Shown piece by piece: positions 45,859-58,873 of a DNA stretch of 64,000 nt. The position numbers were made by a program, and so were the translations under genes. The stretch is taken from assembly GCA_947311845.1 (NCBI GenBank), contig CAMZMU010000041.1, positions 113,018,573-113,082,572 on the forward strand. Reading direction: 5' to 3'. The notes under the pieces were generated by a model. It saw only the letters and a program-made list of their open reading frames with translations. It was not told the DNA's origin and did not search any database. Every line of letters starts with the position of its first letter. The stretch's first letter is position 1. Source of the stretch: Poa pratensis (Eukaryota; Streptophyta; Magnoliopsida; Poales; Poaceae).

Positions 45859-48800
45859 TGTAACATCCCAAATTTACAATCAAAATTATTAACCCAAAAA
45901 TGAGGGCCAACAAAAAACTTTTGTTGTAATGATTGTATTTTCTTCCCATTGCTCTGTTTGCCTTGTGTGACTTGATGTTGTTTGACAAATAAATATTAAC
46001 CAAACAACCTAACCTAAGTAAGAATATATATTAAACTTTGGTTATCATGTTATGACAAGAATAGATTCCATATATCTTTACCATTCTTATTTTGACCAAA
46101 GTTCATTTCAATGATGCTTCGTTTTGGCAACAACCAAAACATCCATTATTAAGAGGGTAAAAGTGATTTCCAAAATTATGTGTTCCCAAAAATATGGAGA
46201 TCTATATGTTATCCCCTATCTATATTTCAACCTTGATATTTTGCATGTGTATGCAACTCCCATTTTTATACACTCTTATTTCCACTCCATTTTAAAATAA
46301 CACTAGTGGGAAACATATTACCCACATACTTCTCTTTATCAAATCTCTTGAAAACTATTACGTTAGGAGTTGAGATATTCTTTAAAAACATCCTCTTGTC
46401 ATAATTGAGTGTGATCATTTCTACAAGATAGTATTGTTAATTATGGAAATGGTGGTATGATTTATTCTTGTGGTTTGAATTGTGTGGTCTTAATTGTGTT
46501 GTTGATATTGTGTGTTTGTTGCTTGTGAGGATAATTCCTCAGTTGTGCTCAATACTAAAATAGAACACACTTGGCAACCAAGTTGGAGTGTGTTTTGAAT
46601 AAATACAAACCCCTCTAAAATTATCCACACCTACGTGAAAATCTTAAATTTAGGGAAATGATCCTATTAAAATTCCCTCTCTATCTATTCCTCTATTTAT
46701 GAAAACAAGTATATTTTCCCTATTCTAGGAATGAGATGAAGTAATAATCATCTCTACTCCAGCTCACTCATTCAACAAAAAGGAAATTAAGATCATGAAA
46801 TAAAGGAATGATCTTAATAAATTATTTTCCTACTTACCTCTCTAATTCCTTCAAACAAATATTTTCTCTACGAAAATATAAATCATCGAAGTTTAGTTAT
46901 TTGTCAAGAAAGTTCCAAAAGTTCAAAACCATATCTCTCACTTGATTTAAAAATATTAAAGGGATAACAAATATTATTTACCAAAAATACCATAACAAAA
47001 TCCTATGAACAAATGTTGTTCGAAACATTTTATTTTCAAATACCAAATTTTGTGGGGCTTCTACATGTATATGGGGGGCTACCTGAATTTTCTCAAATTT
47101 TTATAAAATGTTTAGGTGCCCCAATTTAAATCCCAAAACGCTACTGGTTTTAAAAAGAAATAGGAAAAGGACTCAGATGAAAAAGGTAAAAGAATTCTAG
47201 GGGGCTCTTTGCAAGATCCTCATCTTCTTCCTCCTGTAGCCGCAGCGCGGCGTGGCTACAGTGTCGCCGTGCTCTCCACGGCCGTGTTCCTCGCCTCCGT
47301 GTCGCCACCCGGGGCCCTCTTCTCCACTGCTCTGCGAGGAGAACGACACCGCGCCTCTACCCTTCTCCTCCGCGACCTCGTCCCCTCTCCTTGTTGTCCC
47401 CTGCACGCCCCTCTCCGCCATGGACAGAACACGGGAGCGCCGGCCCCGATCTCCGTCCCCTCTGCACCCCGGCATGCTCAGCTCGCCCTAGCCTCTCCCC
47501 GACCTCGCCCGGACCCCGCAGACACTCCAATTTGAGCCCGAACCCCTCCGTGCGCCCAGGCCACCGTGGACCGTCGTCGCCCCTATAAAATCCCCACCTG
47601 GGCCTCGCATCCAATCCGCACCGCACCATCTCCACGTCTCGCCCTCACTCCACTCTCTCACCGTGCACCGCCAGGAGGTCGGCGAGCCTCTGCAGCCTCG
47701 CTGCCGTGGTTGAGCATGTCGACGCTCGGCCGTGGCTGAAGAGACGCTCCCAGGACCTCGCCGTCGAGAAGGCCAAACGGAGGCAGCCGCCGAGTTCGCC
47801 GACGCGGATTGAGACGCCCCCAAGCCACGCCGTTCACGCTGTCCTTTTCCCCACGTTCGCCGCACCCGCCTCGACCCGCTCCGCCGCCCCCAGGCCCTCG
47901 AGGTGAGCTGCACGCCACCTCCTCTGTCTCCGGCCACGGCGGCGACGCCAAATCTGGTCGTCGCCGATGGTTTGCTTGCTGACCGTTGGATCGTGATCCA
48001 ACGGTGACTTACCGATTCACCTAAGTGAGCCGCTGACAGGATGGCCCCACCTGTCGGCGCTTTCATCTTTTTCAGCGCAGAGGAATTAAATCATGAGTCA
48101 CTGACGGGTAGGACCCACCCGTCAGTGTTTTCAACATTATCCACTCAGAATTATAATTCGAATTTTCTGTTTAATTTAGAAATCAGTACTGTGCTTTACT
48201 TCAAAATTCAATATCTCACGTTTTATAGATCCAAATAAATCAAATCTAAATGTTCTGGAAAGGTAATGAAAATGTTTAACAAACCCAAGTGGTCTCACTT
48301 AATTTGATTAAGTTATACAAATGCATTATTAAAAATGCCACAGAAGGTTTAAATTCTAAACTTGTTTGTTTCTGATACCCTGTTAGTCCAAATATTTCCA
48401 AACCAATTTTATTAGCTTGGTACTGTGATATATTAGGTTCCCTAATTTTGGTAGAATTAATTAAGCAATGTTAGTTGTTGACTTTAAGCTAAACCCTTCT
48501 GGACTAAAACAAATAAATATGTTTAATGGTTAACCCAAATGAGTTAGGACCAATTTTTTTAGCTCACATATAGCCTTGGTTACTTGCCCCAAAAAGGATA
48601 TAATTTTAGGAGCAACAGAACATTTGGGGTAGCCAAAACTTTATTATTTAGTTACTGTTTTCAAACCTTTGTATAGGGAGTTTGATAACTCCAATTAATC
48701 CAAATCCAGTTGTGTTACCTTATACACATCAGTAGCTTTCTATAGAATTTTAGTTTGTATTTTTGTGATCAACAGAACCCAAGTTATGCAATTAAACTTG

Positions 48801-50711
48801 TACCACTAGTTTCTGCTATATTTAAGACATCACTAAATAATAGTTTATTAAATTAAATGGAAACCAAAGTGTGTTGCTTTGTGTGTGCAGTAGCTATTGG
48901 TGATGCTTATGATTGTTATGTTGTGGGGATTGCTTGAGTAGTTTAGTGATTGTTTGTATTGCTGGTTTGACGTTTAGACGAGAACGTTGTCGGAGTCTAC
49001 GAGGAGGGGGAATACTTTGATCAACAAGCACAAGACCCCGAGAACTTTGCCGAGCAAGGCAAGCTACTCTCTGAGCTTGCACCTAAATACATAAGCATTC
49101 ACTTTGATCAAATGATTTACTCTTAAGACAATGGTTTACAAAAGCTTTTCCAAAAGTATATGGATATTATTTTACCACCCTATGTAGAATTATAAGTTAG
49201 TTTATATAAAACTATAGGATGGGAAACAATGTTGTTTATACAAAACTCCTTTGGAAATACTGTGTGGATGTGAAATGCCGAGATGTCGGTGTTGAAGTGG
49301 AGAAATGGAAAATGGTGATGTTGGTGAAAAATGCACATTGTGTCCTTGTACTTACAGAACAGCCGATAATCTGTGCGACCACATTTACCCATATACGGGA
49401 ATGGGCGTAGTCATATAGTTTGCTCATGTTAGTACTGGATGCCTCAACAACGGGGATGACCCCGTTCCATGAGGGGATGGTCTGAGGACCTACCCCCTGA
49501 CCCGGGTCCTCTAAAGAGAAGAACGCCTGAGGGCAACGCCTGAGGGCTGATATGAATTGGAGATAGAGGATTTGTAGGGCCATTAAATTCGCCGGGCGGA
49601 ACTACGAGTCCTCACACTTAGTTTCCGACGTGCTGGATTTAAGTGTCGATGGAATGTTCCGTAGCGGTAGGGTCCTATACTAGCATGAGCAAAGGACAGG
49701 CTATGGTCGGTGACTCAACTTCGCATACACCTTGTATGGCGGGACGTGGCTGACACGATGAGTTGCCGGATGGATGTGGGGAAAGCGTGCTACCTCTGCA
49801 GAGGGTAAAACTATTCGAATAGCCGAGTCCTCGGATATGGACAGCTGGAAAGAACTGCTCGGTCCTATGTGCAAGTTTTGGAAATGTTTTAAGAGTTGAA
49901 AGGAAAATGGAGATGTTGTATATGTGCACTATACCGATGAGTCGGTATGAGGTTGCTGGAAAAGAGGAGGACCCTGAGGGGCTATGATCGAGAAGTGCAA
50001 TGTTTTGTGTCCTGAAAGTGGGAAATGTTTTATGCAACTATACCAAAGGGTTGGTATAAGGTTGTGGGAAAAATGATTTGACCAGAAATGGTTTTGGCCA
50101 GAAAAGGAGGAGTTTTGGAGAAATAAACAAATGGTGATTTTCCGGGAAAATGTTTGTAAAAGAGACTTCTTACCTTCTTCAACAAAGATGGATTTTCGGG
50201 AAAAAGTTTTAAAAGAGAATTCTTACAAAGTTAGGTTTATGGAAAAATGTTCTAAAAGCCTTCTTTTCTTTTCAACAAAGATATAGTTATGTCTTCTCAA
50301 AATAAAGGGTTTTCTTATAATAAAAATGATGCTATTGCATGCTCATGTCGGGGGTAGTTTTGCGAGTACATAAAAGTACTCATGGCTGTGTCCCTGGATA
50401 TTCCCATGTCCAGAGTTCAAGAAGAAGTATGCTGAAGACCGAGAGATCGCCGACGTCAATGCGAACCAGGGCGCTTCCCAGTCAGCTGCCTGTGGGGTTA
50501 TGGCTAATGACTAGGGCTCCACGCTGTTTTGAGGATTTCCGCTGCAAGTATCTGTTGAAGTTATGACTTCAATCAAGTAAGTAAGTTTTATTCGGTATTT
50601 TTGGATGTTCTATTGATACCAGTTTGATTGTGCTCAGCGACAGACTGATCATGGGATCGCTGATGTTGTAGGCACAAGGGTATGTCGGACAGCTAGTCCG
50701 GGGTCCCCACA
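45859..50711 (+). repeat. Right LTR of the long-LTR retrotransposon
   Basis: 4853 bp, nearly identical to the left LTR, including the GC-rich block, TATA box (47584-47589) and the acidic frame at 48977-49126. Confidence 0.9.
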
Positions 50712-50953
50712 CAGCTCGGCCCGAGGAGGGGATACAATAGAAGTGACAGAGGGTATTTTTGGTAGCTTGGAACGGGAGGTCCGGACTATGTCGGACCGTC
50801 TAATATAGAAACATGGTAATATTATTCCTATTGATCCCAAGTTTATATGCTAAATTGTGATTTCACGCGAAAAAATCATGATACTTTATACATATGTGTA
50901 CTTATCCTACAAAAAATTAACTATTAGTGTCCCTGCACTAGGTTTCAGACCCT
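50712..50953. other. Short host remnant between two retrotransposons
   Basis: 242 bp that before insertion of the long-LTR element continued from 28069. It includes GGTCCGGACTATGTCGGACC and GGACCGTCTAA, inverted relative to TTAGACGGTCC at about 26908. No gene is visible. Confidence 0.6.
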
Positions 50954-53900
50954 TGAAAGTGCATGTGTTGCCACATGTGTGTTTTGGTAATTAATGACAA
51001 TCCTTATGGACTAATATTTGCATTGAGATATTCTTGTAGATCTTGTCCGTAGGAAAAGATTGGAGTTCATGTGTTGGACTCTAAAAGATTACATGATGAT
51101 CAATGCTCTATTCAAGGGTTTATATGAAGAATGGTCATGTGTAGAGTTGAGCATATTGCAAGTATGTCTTGAAGGATTCACGACATCATCTTTGTGAAAC
51201 GGAGCTTAGCGAGGCTCTCCCATAATGGTGTATATGGGAGCATTTGGAGAAGTCTTCATCAAACATGTGCTAGCAAGCACAATCAAGAAAGGTGTTCCAA
51301 CTTGAGGGAGTCAAGATCATCATCATCTAGCTCAAGTGGAATGCTCAAGGCAAATGTATGATCTTGATAGGGTTTCTATTTTACCGTGTCTCGTGGTGTT
51401 AGTGTTAGACCGGGTTATAGGATAGACGGCGTACTATCAAGAGGGGCTCTCAAGTGAGTAACTTGATCGCATCTTTGTGGAGAGCTCAAACCTTTGCATA
51501 CTTGGCATATCATCTTTCTTGGTTCTTATTTGGCTTTTATCCATGTGAGAATTTAGAGCTTGTGTTCATCTCCATAACAAGCTCTAGTTCATCAAAAACG
51601 GATTTCATTTGAATATCATGTGATGTTTTTGATATTGGAGGTTTACCCGATTTGTCTTTTATAAGAGAGGTCAAACTCTCCTCTTGTGGTTTCCTCCTCA
51701 CATGATGGACTATGATGTTTCTCTGCATAATTTTGTAGTGCTCTTTGTTGCGATTCCAACGAGCCCAAGATCATCGAAATCGGAGCCCCTAGGCCAGCCT
51801 AGGCCGGCTCCCTGGGGTGGCCAGCCCAGGCCGGCTCCCAGGCCGGCCTCCCTGCACTGCCCAACGGGCACTTTTTAAGAGGACATATTGTGGCGCCCCG
51901 ACCCGACTGCTATACAGTGATGCTGTGTGTCACCGGTTAAGCGATACAACCGGAGGTTACGGGTTTACCAATCCCCGGCCAAAACCTTTGGCAGGCGTTG
52001 CTCGGAATGGATCATCGGCAACGCAACTCCCCAATTGACGCCTTAACACAGGCACAACCCTCAATGTATAATAGAGAGATCAAGACTTGTGGAACAACTG
52101 GCACATCATAGACTCTACGACCCAGAATCATATAGTTCAACTTTTATAATAGAGAAAGATAGCAAATGACAACCAGAGGTCACAGACCCAACATTACATC
52201 AAGCGGAAGCAAATTAGGTTGTTCTAAACAATAAGATCCAAATATATGGCCTAAGAGGCCTACAGATAAACATCACAGCGCCAGCTGTTCCGGGATGTCC
52301 CAAGCTGCCACCTGGGAACCCCAGACTACTCGTCGACGTCCACAAAGAACCCACCTTCGAGGTCGGAGAAGTCCTCCTCTGAAACAAAACAAACGATGTT
52401 GAGTTCGATGAACTCGCAAGATTATATAGAGCTTTAGCTCGATGAGGCTTTCAAAGTTATATGGCTGTTTTGCATAAAGCTGATTTTATTTATGAAAACA
52501 TAACTCAAGGCATCGACTATTCAGAGTATTTTCAAAAGAGGTAAGAAGTAACTCTTTCTTTCATCACCTTTCATCATCAACCATTGTACCTGTTCATTAG
52601 AGGCACCTCCCCGAATCACCCTCGAGGAAGCTCACCTTGCACTCGTGAGTGGTACCTCTAGTACCCAGTTTTTAATCATTTCGTTAAAGTTATTCTATGG
52701 TCTTATCGTCCTTTCCCAAGTTGTCCGTAATCGTGGACACGGCTTTTCGAAAAGATTTAACCCTGCAGGGGTGCACTGTGTTTAACTTCGGTACCGCCCG
52801 GCTCATTGCCTACACGTAGCTCTCTTCCAGGGAAAGCCGGCTGAGTGGGAACGGTTACAACCTTTACCTTGTTAAAGACTAACCCAGGATCATCAGTGAG
52901 GACGGAGCAGCGATCGTCAACACCCTGCCCCGTGTCCACTCATTTTCCTAGACACCACATCCTCGTCCCAGTTCATACCACCATCCTCACGCACGCGCAA
53001 ATGGAAGCTCAAACTAGAGGACCCTGGCTAGTCCCGCTCATGTTAGTCGGTCGACGAGGGCTCCAAATACCCCACCGAAAGGAAGCGCGCTCATTCTTGG
53101 TTCAAGAGGTAAAGAAATCGTACCTAGGCGGCGAGAGTGAGACAAAACACCACCATACCGAAGTGGCCTCTCATCCCCACCTTTAAGCATCTTATTACCT
53201 GTCACCATAAATTCTCCACCATCATCTGTACATCTCATCACCTGTTTCCAACCATGAAACATCCACCGGACTGCTAAGCATTTTAACTAAGCATGACTAA
53301 GCAACAACACTACATAGTTAATTATTTCAGGCCAACAGTACAATCCTATGGATAATAGGAGGGGAAACAGGTAATTGGCATCGGAATCTTAATGCAACTA
53401 TAGGATACTCTAATCCAAATAAATTGACATTTGGAACCGCATGCAAATATTATAGTGGAGAAAATATTTGCGGAAAATAGGATAAGATATACTCAGAGGG
53501 GGGATTACGCTTGCCTGGTTGAGCGGAGTAGTCAAACTGCTCGTCGGAGTAAGGATGCTCAACTCCGGACTCGTGATCTACCGGAGAGCAAACAACACCA
53601 ATCAACACATGGCAATGGTGCAATGCATACAAAGATGATGATATGAAATTTTAAATGCACCCTAGAAGCTTTAAACATGGCCAACAAGTTAAATGGGTCC
53701 CCGTTATATTTATTGCATTATTTGGAATAAACCCCATATTTAAACTTAGTGATTATAATTACTACTAGAGCACCTTATTGTGATTGTGATCAATTATGCA
53801 TGATGACAAAGATTTTGGATCACTCATGTTTTTCTGATCATTTTGATATAAAGAACACCTTTTTCGGAGGTCCCGGTAAAAAGTTATTAATTTTATAAGT

Positions 53901-56369
53901 TCCTCCTTTAAACTTATGATTTTTGACATCACTAGAAGCACCAATTTCAAATGTGATCAAACATGCGTGATATTTATTTTAAAGTTTTAATCACAATTTT
54001 CGGGGTATTTTTGGTGTGTCACACACATTTTTTGGATACACCGATAAAAATTATTATTTTTATACGTTTTCCTTTTGGATATGACCATTTGATGATTTAA
54101 TTGGCGATAACACAAAGTTTATACATTTGGAGATGAATGGGTGAAAAGATAACTAGCAATTTCGAAATTCAGTACAAAAATCCGGTTGCCAGTCCGGAAA
54201 TTTCCGGATTTTTCACCGGAGGAAATTCATTCCGGAAATATTTCCGGTTCACTTCCGGGTGAAGACCGGATAAAACAACTCGAGTCCAGTACCATTTTCG
54301 TTAAACCGGAACAGGGTCCGGAAAATTCCGGGTTTCTCACCGGACGCGTCAACGCGTCGGAGAGGAACTACGGCGACGGCGCGGCGAGTGGCGACGGCGT
54401 GTAGAAGCAAGGGGGAGAGGGAAAAAGGGTGCTGCTGCAAGGGATGCTCACCACGGCGCGCTGGGAAGGTCGAGGACGGTGGAGGAGCAACGGCGGTGGC
54501 AGAAACGTGCGCGGCGGAGCCGCGGCGGTGGTCACCGAAGAAGTGGACGGGGGCGTCGATGGCGGGCGTTCCGGCACGATTCCCCGGGCGGAGATGAAGC
54601 TGGCGACGCGGCGGAGCTGCGGATGTGCTCCGATTCGGGCGGGATGCGCTCAATCGGCGGCGACGGGCTCGGCAAGCTTGAGCTTGGCGGCCATGGCGGG
54701 GAGAGAAGAATGGGGAGCAGGCGAGCGGTACGGGGTGGGGAAGCAGTGGGACTCGGGTGCGGCTCGCTCTTCCTCGCAGGTGGAGGCGGGGAGAGGGCCA
54801 GGTGCGGCAGGGGCAGGGCAGCGCGCGGCGTCGAGGTGGTCCGGCGGCAGCGACGCGCTCGGTCGCAACAGTGACGAAGGAGATGACCTTTTCGCAAAGA
54901 ACCCCCTGGCTGCATTTTTCTATTACAAACGAGTCCTTTTCCATTTCTTTTTAAAACTCCAGCAGGTTTTAGAGATTTATTTGAAGCCTCTAGACATTTT
55001 ATAAAAATCAGTCAAAATTTGGGTAGCTTCCCAACTGCATGTTGAGGCACCACAAAAATTGGCATGTTAAAATAAAAAGTTTTGGACAACATTTGTTCAT
55101 AGGGTTCCTTTATGGAATTTTGCTAAAAATCAAATTGTTGCTCCTTTGGAAAAGTTATACCCATTGCAAAATATTTCTTTAGCACCCTTGGAACTTCCTT
55201 GGCGGATATAATAGGTCAAAGTATTTTTGTTGTGCAAGCTTTTAGTGCCTTCAGTGTTTGAGATTTCTGGGGAGACAAGTTTGGCATTTGTTCCAAATGG
55301 TGCCAAAACCCATTTCGTGTGTGTTGTTTAGCAATGAAAGATTGATGCAATGATGCATGCAATGCAAAAAGTGAAAATTTTACACGAGTTTTTGGGGTTC
55401 ACAACCTTGGGCTGTTACACATATTTAAGGGGCTTTCTTCCCCAACGGTTCACTAGTCTCTTGAGCACGTTTTTCCCCCTCTCTCTCCTCCATTGTTGAC
55501 CTTTGGAAAAGATTGTCTTCCTCTCAATCCCTCCCATGATTTTTGCATATCTTTGTGGGAAACTGAGAGGAGATCTAGATCAACATTTCCCCCAATCCAT
55601 TCCTCCTCTAAGTGAGGGGAACCTAGTTGATCTTGATCTTGGAGTTCTTGGTGTTTCTCCTCCATTGTTCTTCCTCTCTTATTCCCCCATAAGCATTTGT
55701 TGCTTTATTGGAATTTGAGAGTGAAGGATTTGAGCACTTGTGCTCTTGCCATTGCTTTGTGCATCGGTTTGTGCTCTCCACGAGGATTCGTGGAAGTGAA
55801 AGTTCGTGAGCTTGTTACTCTTGGGTCTTTGGACCCTAGACGCCTTTTGTGGCAGTTGAGGCCTTTTGTGGTCACTTGGGAGCTCCCAATCCTTTTGTGT
55901 GTTGTGCCTCAAGATTGTTGTAAGGGACTCGATTTCTGTCCAAAAGGGAAATCAATAGTGGAAGGTGAACCGAGCTTTTGGGCAAGGTTCATCGGAGAAT
56001 AGGGTGAGGCCATTTGAGGCGTTTGAGTTTGAAACTCACACCCCTCCAACGAGACGTACTCCCTAAAAAGGAGGAACTCGGGAATACATCGTCTTCTCCA
56101 CGTGCCTCGGTTATTTCTTTATCCGAGCTCTTTACTTATGCACTTTACATTGTGATAGCCTTTGTACTTGAAGTTTTACATCTTGCTATCACCTTGTTGC
56201 TTGTCTTGCTTAGCGTAAGTTGTTGGTGCACATAGGTGAGACTAGTTTATTTAGGTTGTTGGCTTGTTAATTTAAACATCTAGTTTTATTCCGCAATTAT
56301 CAAGCCTAAACCGGAAAAGTTTTTAAATCGCCTATTCACCCCCCTCTAGGCGACATCCTTGTACTTTCA
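50954..56369 (+). repeat. Left LTR of the Copia-like element (with inserted solo LTR)
   Basis: The two halves, 50954-51888 and 55420-56369, align continuously with the right LTR. The junction in the right LTR reads GAGGACCTATTTAAGG, here GAGGACATAT/(insertion)/CATATTTAAGG. A short GC-rich minisatellite (51783-51860) is much expanded in the right LTR. Confidence 0.88.
51884..55424 (-). mobile_element. Solo LTR, about 3.53 kb, in the Copia-like LTR
   Basis: On the plus strand it starts TGTGGCGCCCCGACCCG (51889) and ends GGCTGTTACA (55419). Read on minus it begins TGTAACAGCCCAAGGTTGTG. The duplicated flank CATAT occurs on both sides (51884-51888, 55420-55424). No internal region or second LTR is present, so it is the product of LTR-LTR recombination. 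Minus-strand landmarks parallel the long-LTR element: a GC-rich block (54890-54360) preceded by AAATG-rich sequence, and an acidic exon-like stretch near 52350. The two families are probably related. Confidence 0.85.
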
Positions 56370-56424
56370 ATTGGTATCAGAGCCTAGGCTCTCTTTTTGG
56401 ACTTTACCGCCTAGAGAGTAAAAG

Positions 56425-58873
56425 ATGTTGTTTAGAGAATTAGTGCACGATCCTACTTTCATATTCGATGGCACAAATTATGATGTTTGGAAAATTCACA
56501 TGCTTAATCTTTTTAGGGCCATGGGTCCAAATTTTATCAAGAGTATTGTAGATGTGGGTTTTTCTCCTCCAAAGGATTCCCAAGAATTATCTTTAGAGGA
56601 TGAGGAAAACTCTCATCTCGATACTCAAGTATCTAATGGCCTTATATGTGTTTGAGCGATGTAGTTCTTGCATCAATCATGCCTTTTCGGAACGCTCATG
56701 AGATTTGGACCAACCTTCAAGATAAATATGAAGTGTCCAACATTATTGAGGATGATTGTTCTCCTTCCACCTCCGGTCGTGATGAGTTCACAACTTCTTC
56801 CACTCCACCAACATGTGATTTGTCACACGGTAATGATATGGTGAGTGGTGATAGAAATTGCTTTGTTGATAGTGAATATTCTATTGACTATCCTTCATCT
56901 CTATCTCATTGCAATGTTCTATCTTTGGACTTAAACTCTCTAGCACTTCAAATGTCCTACATGCTAGTGTTGATAGTCCTTACATATCATGTATTAGTTG
57001 CTTAACTAAATCCCATGATGATATGCTTTCTATGTCTTGTTGCCATGAAAACAATGCTTCCATTTCTCTAGTACTTGTGTGGATAACAATGTAGAGGAAA
57101 CCCTACACTTGTTGGAACAAGACATGGACCTCAATGGTGCTTCAAGCAACTCTTCATCATCATCGTCCATTACTCACTTTTGCCTTATGGCTAGGGATTC
57201 AAAGGTATCTCCACCTTTGGAACCCTCTACATCTAGTGATGATGAGGATTATTATGGGTTGAAAGAGGATGATGTTGACTCTTTAAAACAAAAGGGTGAG
57301 ATGGTTTTTAAGTGCTCTCCCTAAAGGTAGTAAAGTTTGCTCTTATTTGTGTGAAATTTTGACTTATGCTATTAAGTGCAAGGAAATCATTGAAGAAAAG
57401 GGAAGGATCGAAAGAGAGGATGCTATGGAAAAAACATCCTTAGAAAATGCTCTTGAGGAAGAGCATGAGCTTCGAGTGTCTCTTGAGGAGAAACTTGAAT
57501 CTCTTGATGAATCAAATGATCTTATTTTTGCTAAAATCATTAAGGAAAGAGATCATGCTATTGCTAAATATAAAGTGCTTAAAAAGGAAAATGTTGAATT
57601 TGGTGTTGGCAATGCAAGACAAATTGAGGACATAGAGAGACTTGACAAAGCTCACAAGGCTTTAGAAAGTGTACACTCTCTCCTTATCAAGTCTCATGAT
57701 CAACCCCAAACTCAACTATCTAAATATGATGTGCCTAGTTCCTCTACTCCCTCATGTGATCATGCTAATATTATTGAGGAAAATGCTAGGTTGATTAATG
57801 AGCTTGCCAAGTTGTCTTCTTCCATTTCTAATGCTAATGATGCTTGTGCTACTAACTCCACTTCTTGTGAAGCATCTATTTTGAAGGAGAATATTGAGCT
57901 AAGGGCCCAACTTGACTTGCTAACTAGCAAGTATGGGAAATTGGAAGAAAGTCATGAAAAGCTCTCTAGCTCTAATGAGGATCTTCTAGCATCCCATGCG
58001 AAGCTAAAGTTAGCTCATGAGGCTATCACTACAAAGGTAACATCTTGTGAGCCTCATGTGGACAATGGCACTACTTGTACTCTAAATGCTTTATTGCCAT
58101 GTGCTAGTCCTTGTGATTCATCCACTCACAATATTGCTACATCTTGTGATGAATTACTTACCATGCCTTGTTGCTCTAACAATTAAGCATCTACTTCCTC
58201 TAATATTTTTGTTGATACTAACCATGTAGAGGAATTAAAAGAGCTCAAGGCCCAAGTCGCTTCTTTGAAGAAAGACTTGGAAACGCGTCATGTTGGGAAG
58301 TCCATACTTGACAATGTGTTGAGTGTTCAAAGACGCCCCAATGACAAGAGTGGACTTGGATTCAACTCCAATAACAAGAACAAGTCCAAGTCTATCAAGA
58401 AGAACAAGGGCCAAGAACAAGCTAAAGATTCGGCCAAGATTGTTTGCTTCAAGTGCAAAGTTGAAGGGCACCATGTTAGATCTTGCCCTTTGAAGAATAA
58501 GCCTCTTAGTGAGAAGCAACAAGGGAAGCGGCCTCAAGCTCAAACTCAAGATGAAGAACGGCCTCTTCTCAAGAAGAATCAAGCTTCCTCTCCTCAAGTC
58601 AAGATTCCAACTAAGAAGAAAGAAGGAAGCCAATGTTGCTACATTTGCCGAGAGAAGGGCCACTTTGCTTCTTCATGCACTAATGGTACCTTATCCAACC
58701 CTATCATAATTGATAATGTTTATTCTCTTAGGATGGATAAGGTTGGCAATGTGTTTGCCAAATATGTTGGCACTCAAAGTGGTGTCAAGAAAAGAACCAT
58801 TTGGGTTGCCAAGCCTATTGTGACTAACCTCTTAGGACCCAACTTGGTTGGGGACCAACAAGCTAAAACTTGA
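56425..58873 (+). pseudogene. Copia-type Gag with coiled coil and two zinc knuckles, broken
   Basis: The start MLFRELVHDPTFIFDGTNYD at 56425 leads into the Copia Gag region (YDVWKIHMLNLFRAMG, then NAHEIWTNLQDKYEVSN). A 1-nt deletion near 56650 (LICV against LSDVVLAS) shifts the frame, and further breaks occur around 56990-57100 and 57300. The following 296-codon frame (57296-58186) is a long coiled coil rich in Glu/Lys/Leu. A TAA at 58184-58186 separates it from the last part, where VEELKELKAQVASLKK continues into knuckles CFKCKVEGHHVRSC and CYICREKGHFASSC. Conserved Copia Gag order is clear; no intact product is possible here. Confidence 0.8.

Larger units (their letters stand above)
28065..50716 (+). 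mobile_element. LTR retrotransposon with 4.85-kb LTRs (LARD-like), interrupted by a nested element
   Basis: LTRs at 28070-32921 and 45859-50711 begin TGTAACATCCCAAA and end GGTCCCCACA. They are flanked by the 5-bp target duplication CAGCT (28065-28069, 50712-50716). A primer-binding site matching initiator Met-tRNA (TGGTATCAGAGC, 32926-32937) follows the left LTR. A polypurine tract (AAGGGGGAAGAGC) precedes the right LTR, after CGAGGACGAG as in Tekay-like Gypsy elements. The LTRs differ by scattered substitutions and 1-bp indels, low by eye (around 1%), so the insertion is young. No reverse transcriptase or integrase is visible; the only gene is a zinc-knuckle protein. The class is best described as a large retrotransposon derivative. 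Confidence 0.93.

Noticed and set aside
28070..50711. The 17.8-kb spaced near-identical segments as a segmental duplication of host DNA
   Set aside because: TG..CA ends, the CAGCT target duplication, primer site and polypurine tract show they are LTRs.
54249..54944. Open frames on both strands in the solo LTR
   Set aside because: Composition effect of the GC-rich LTR block; no recognisable domains.
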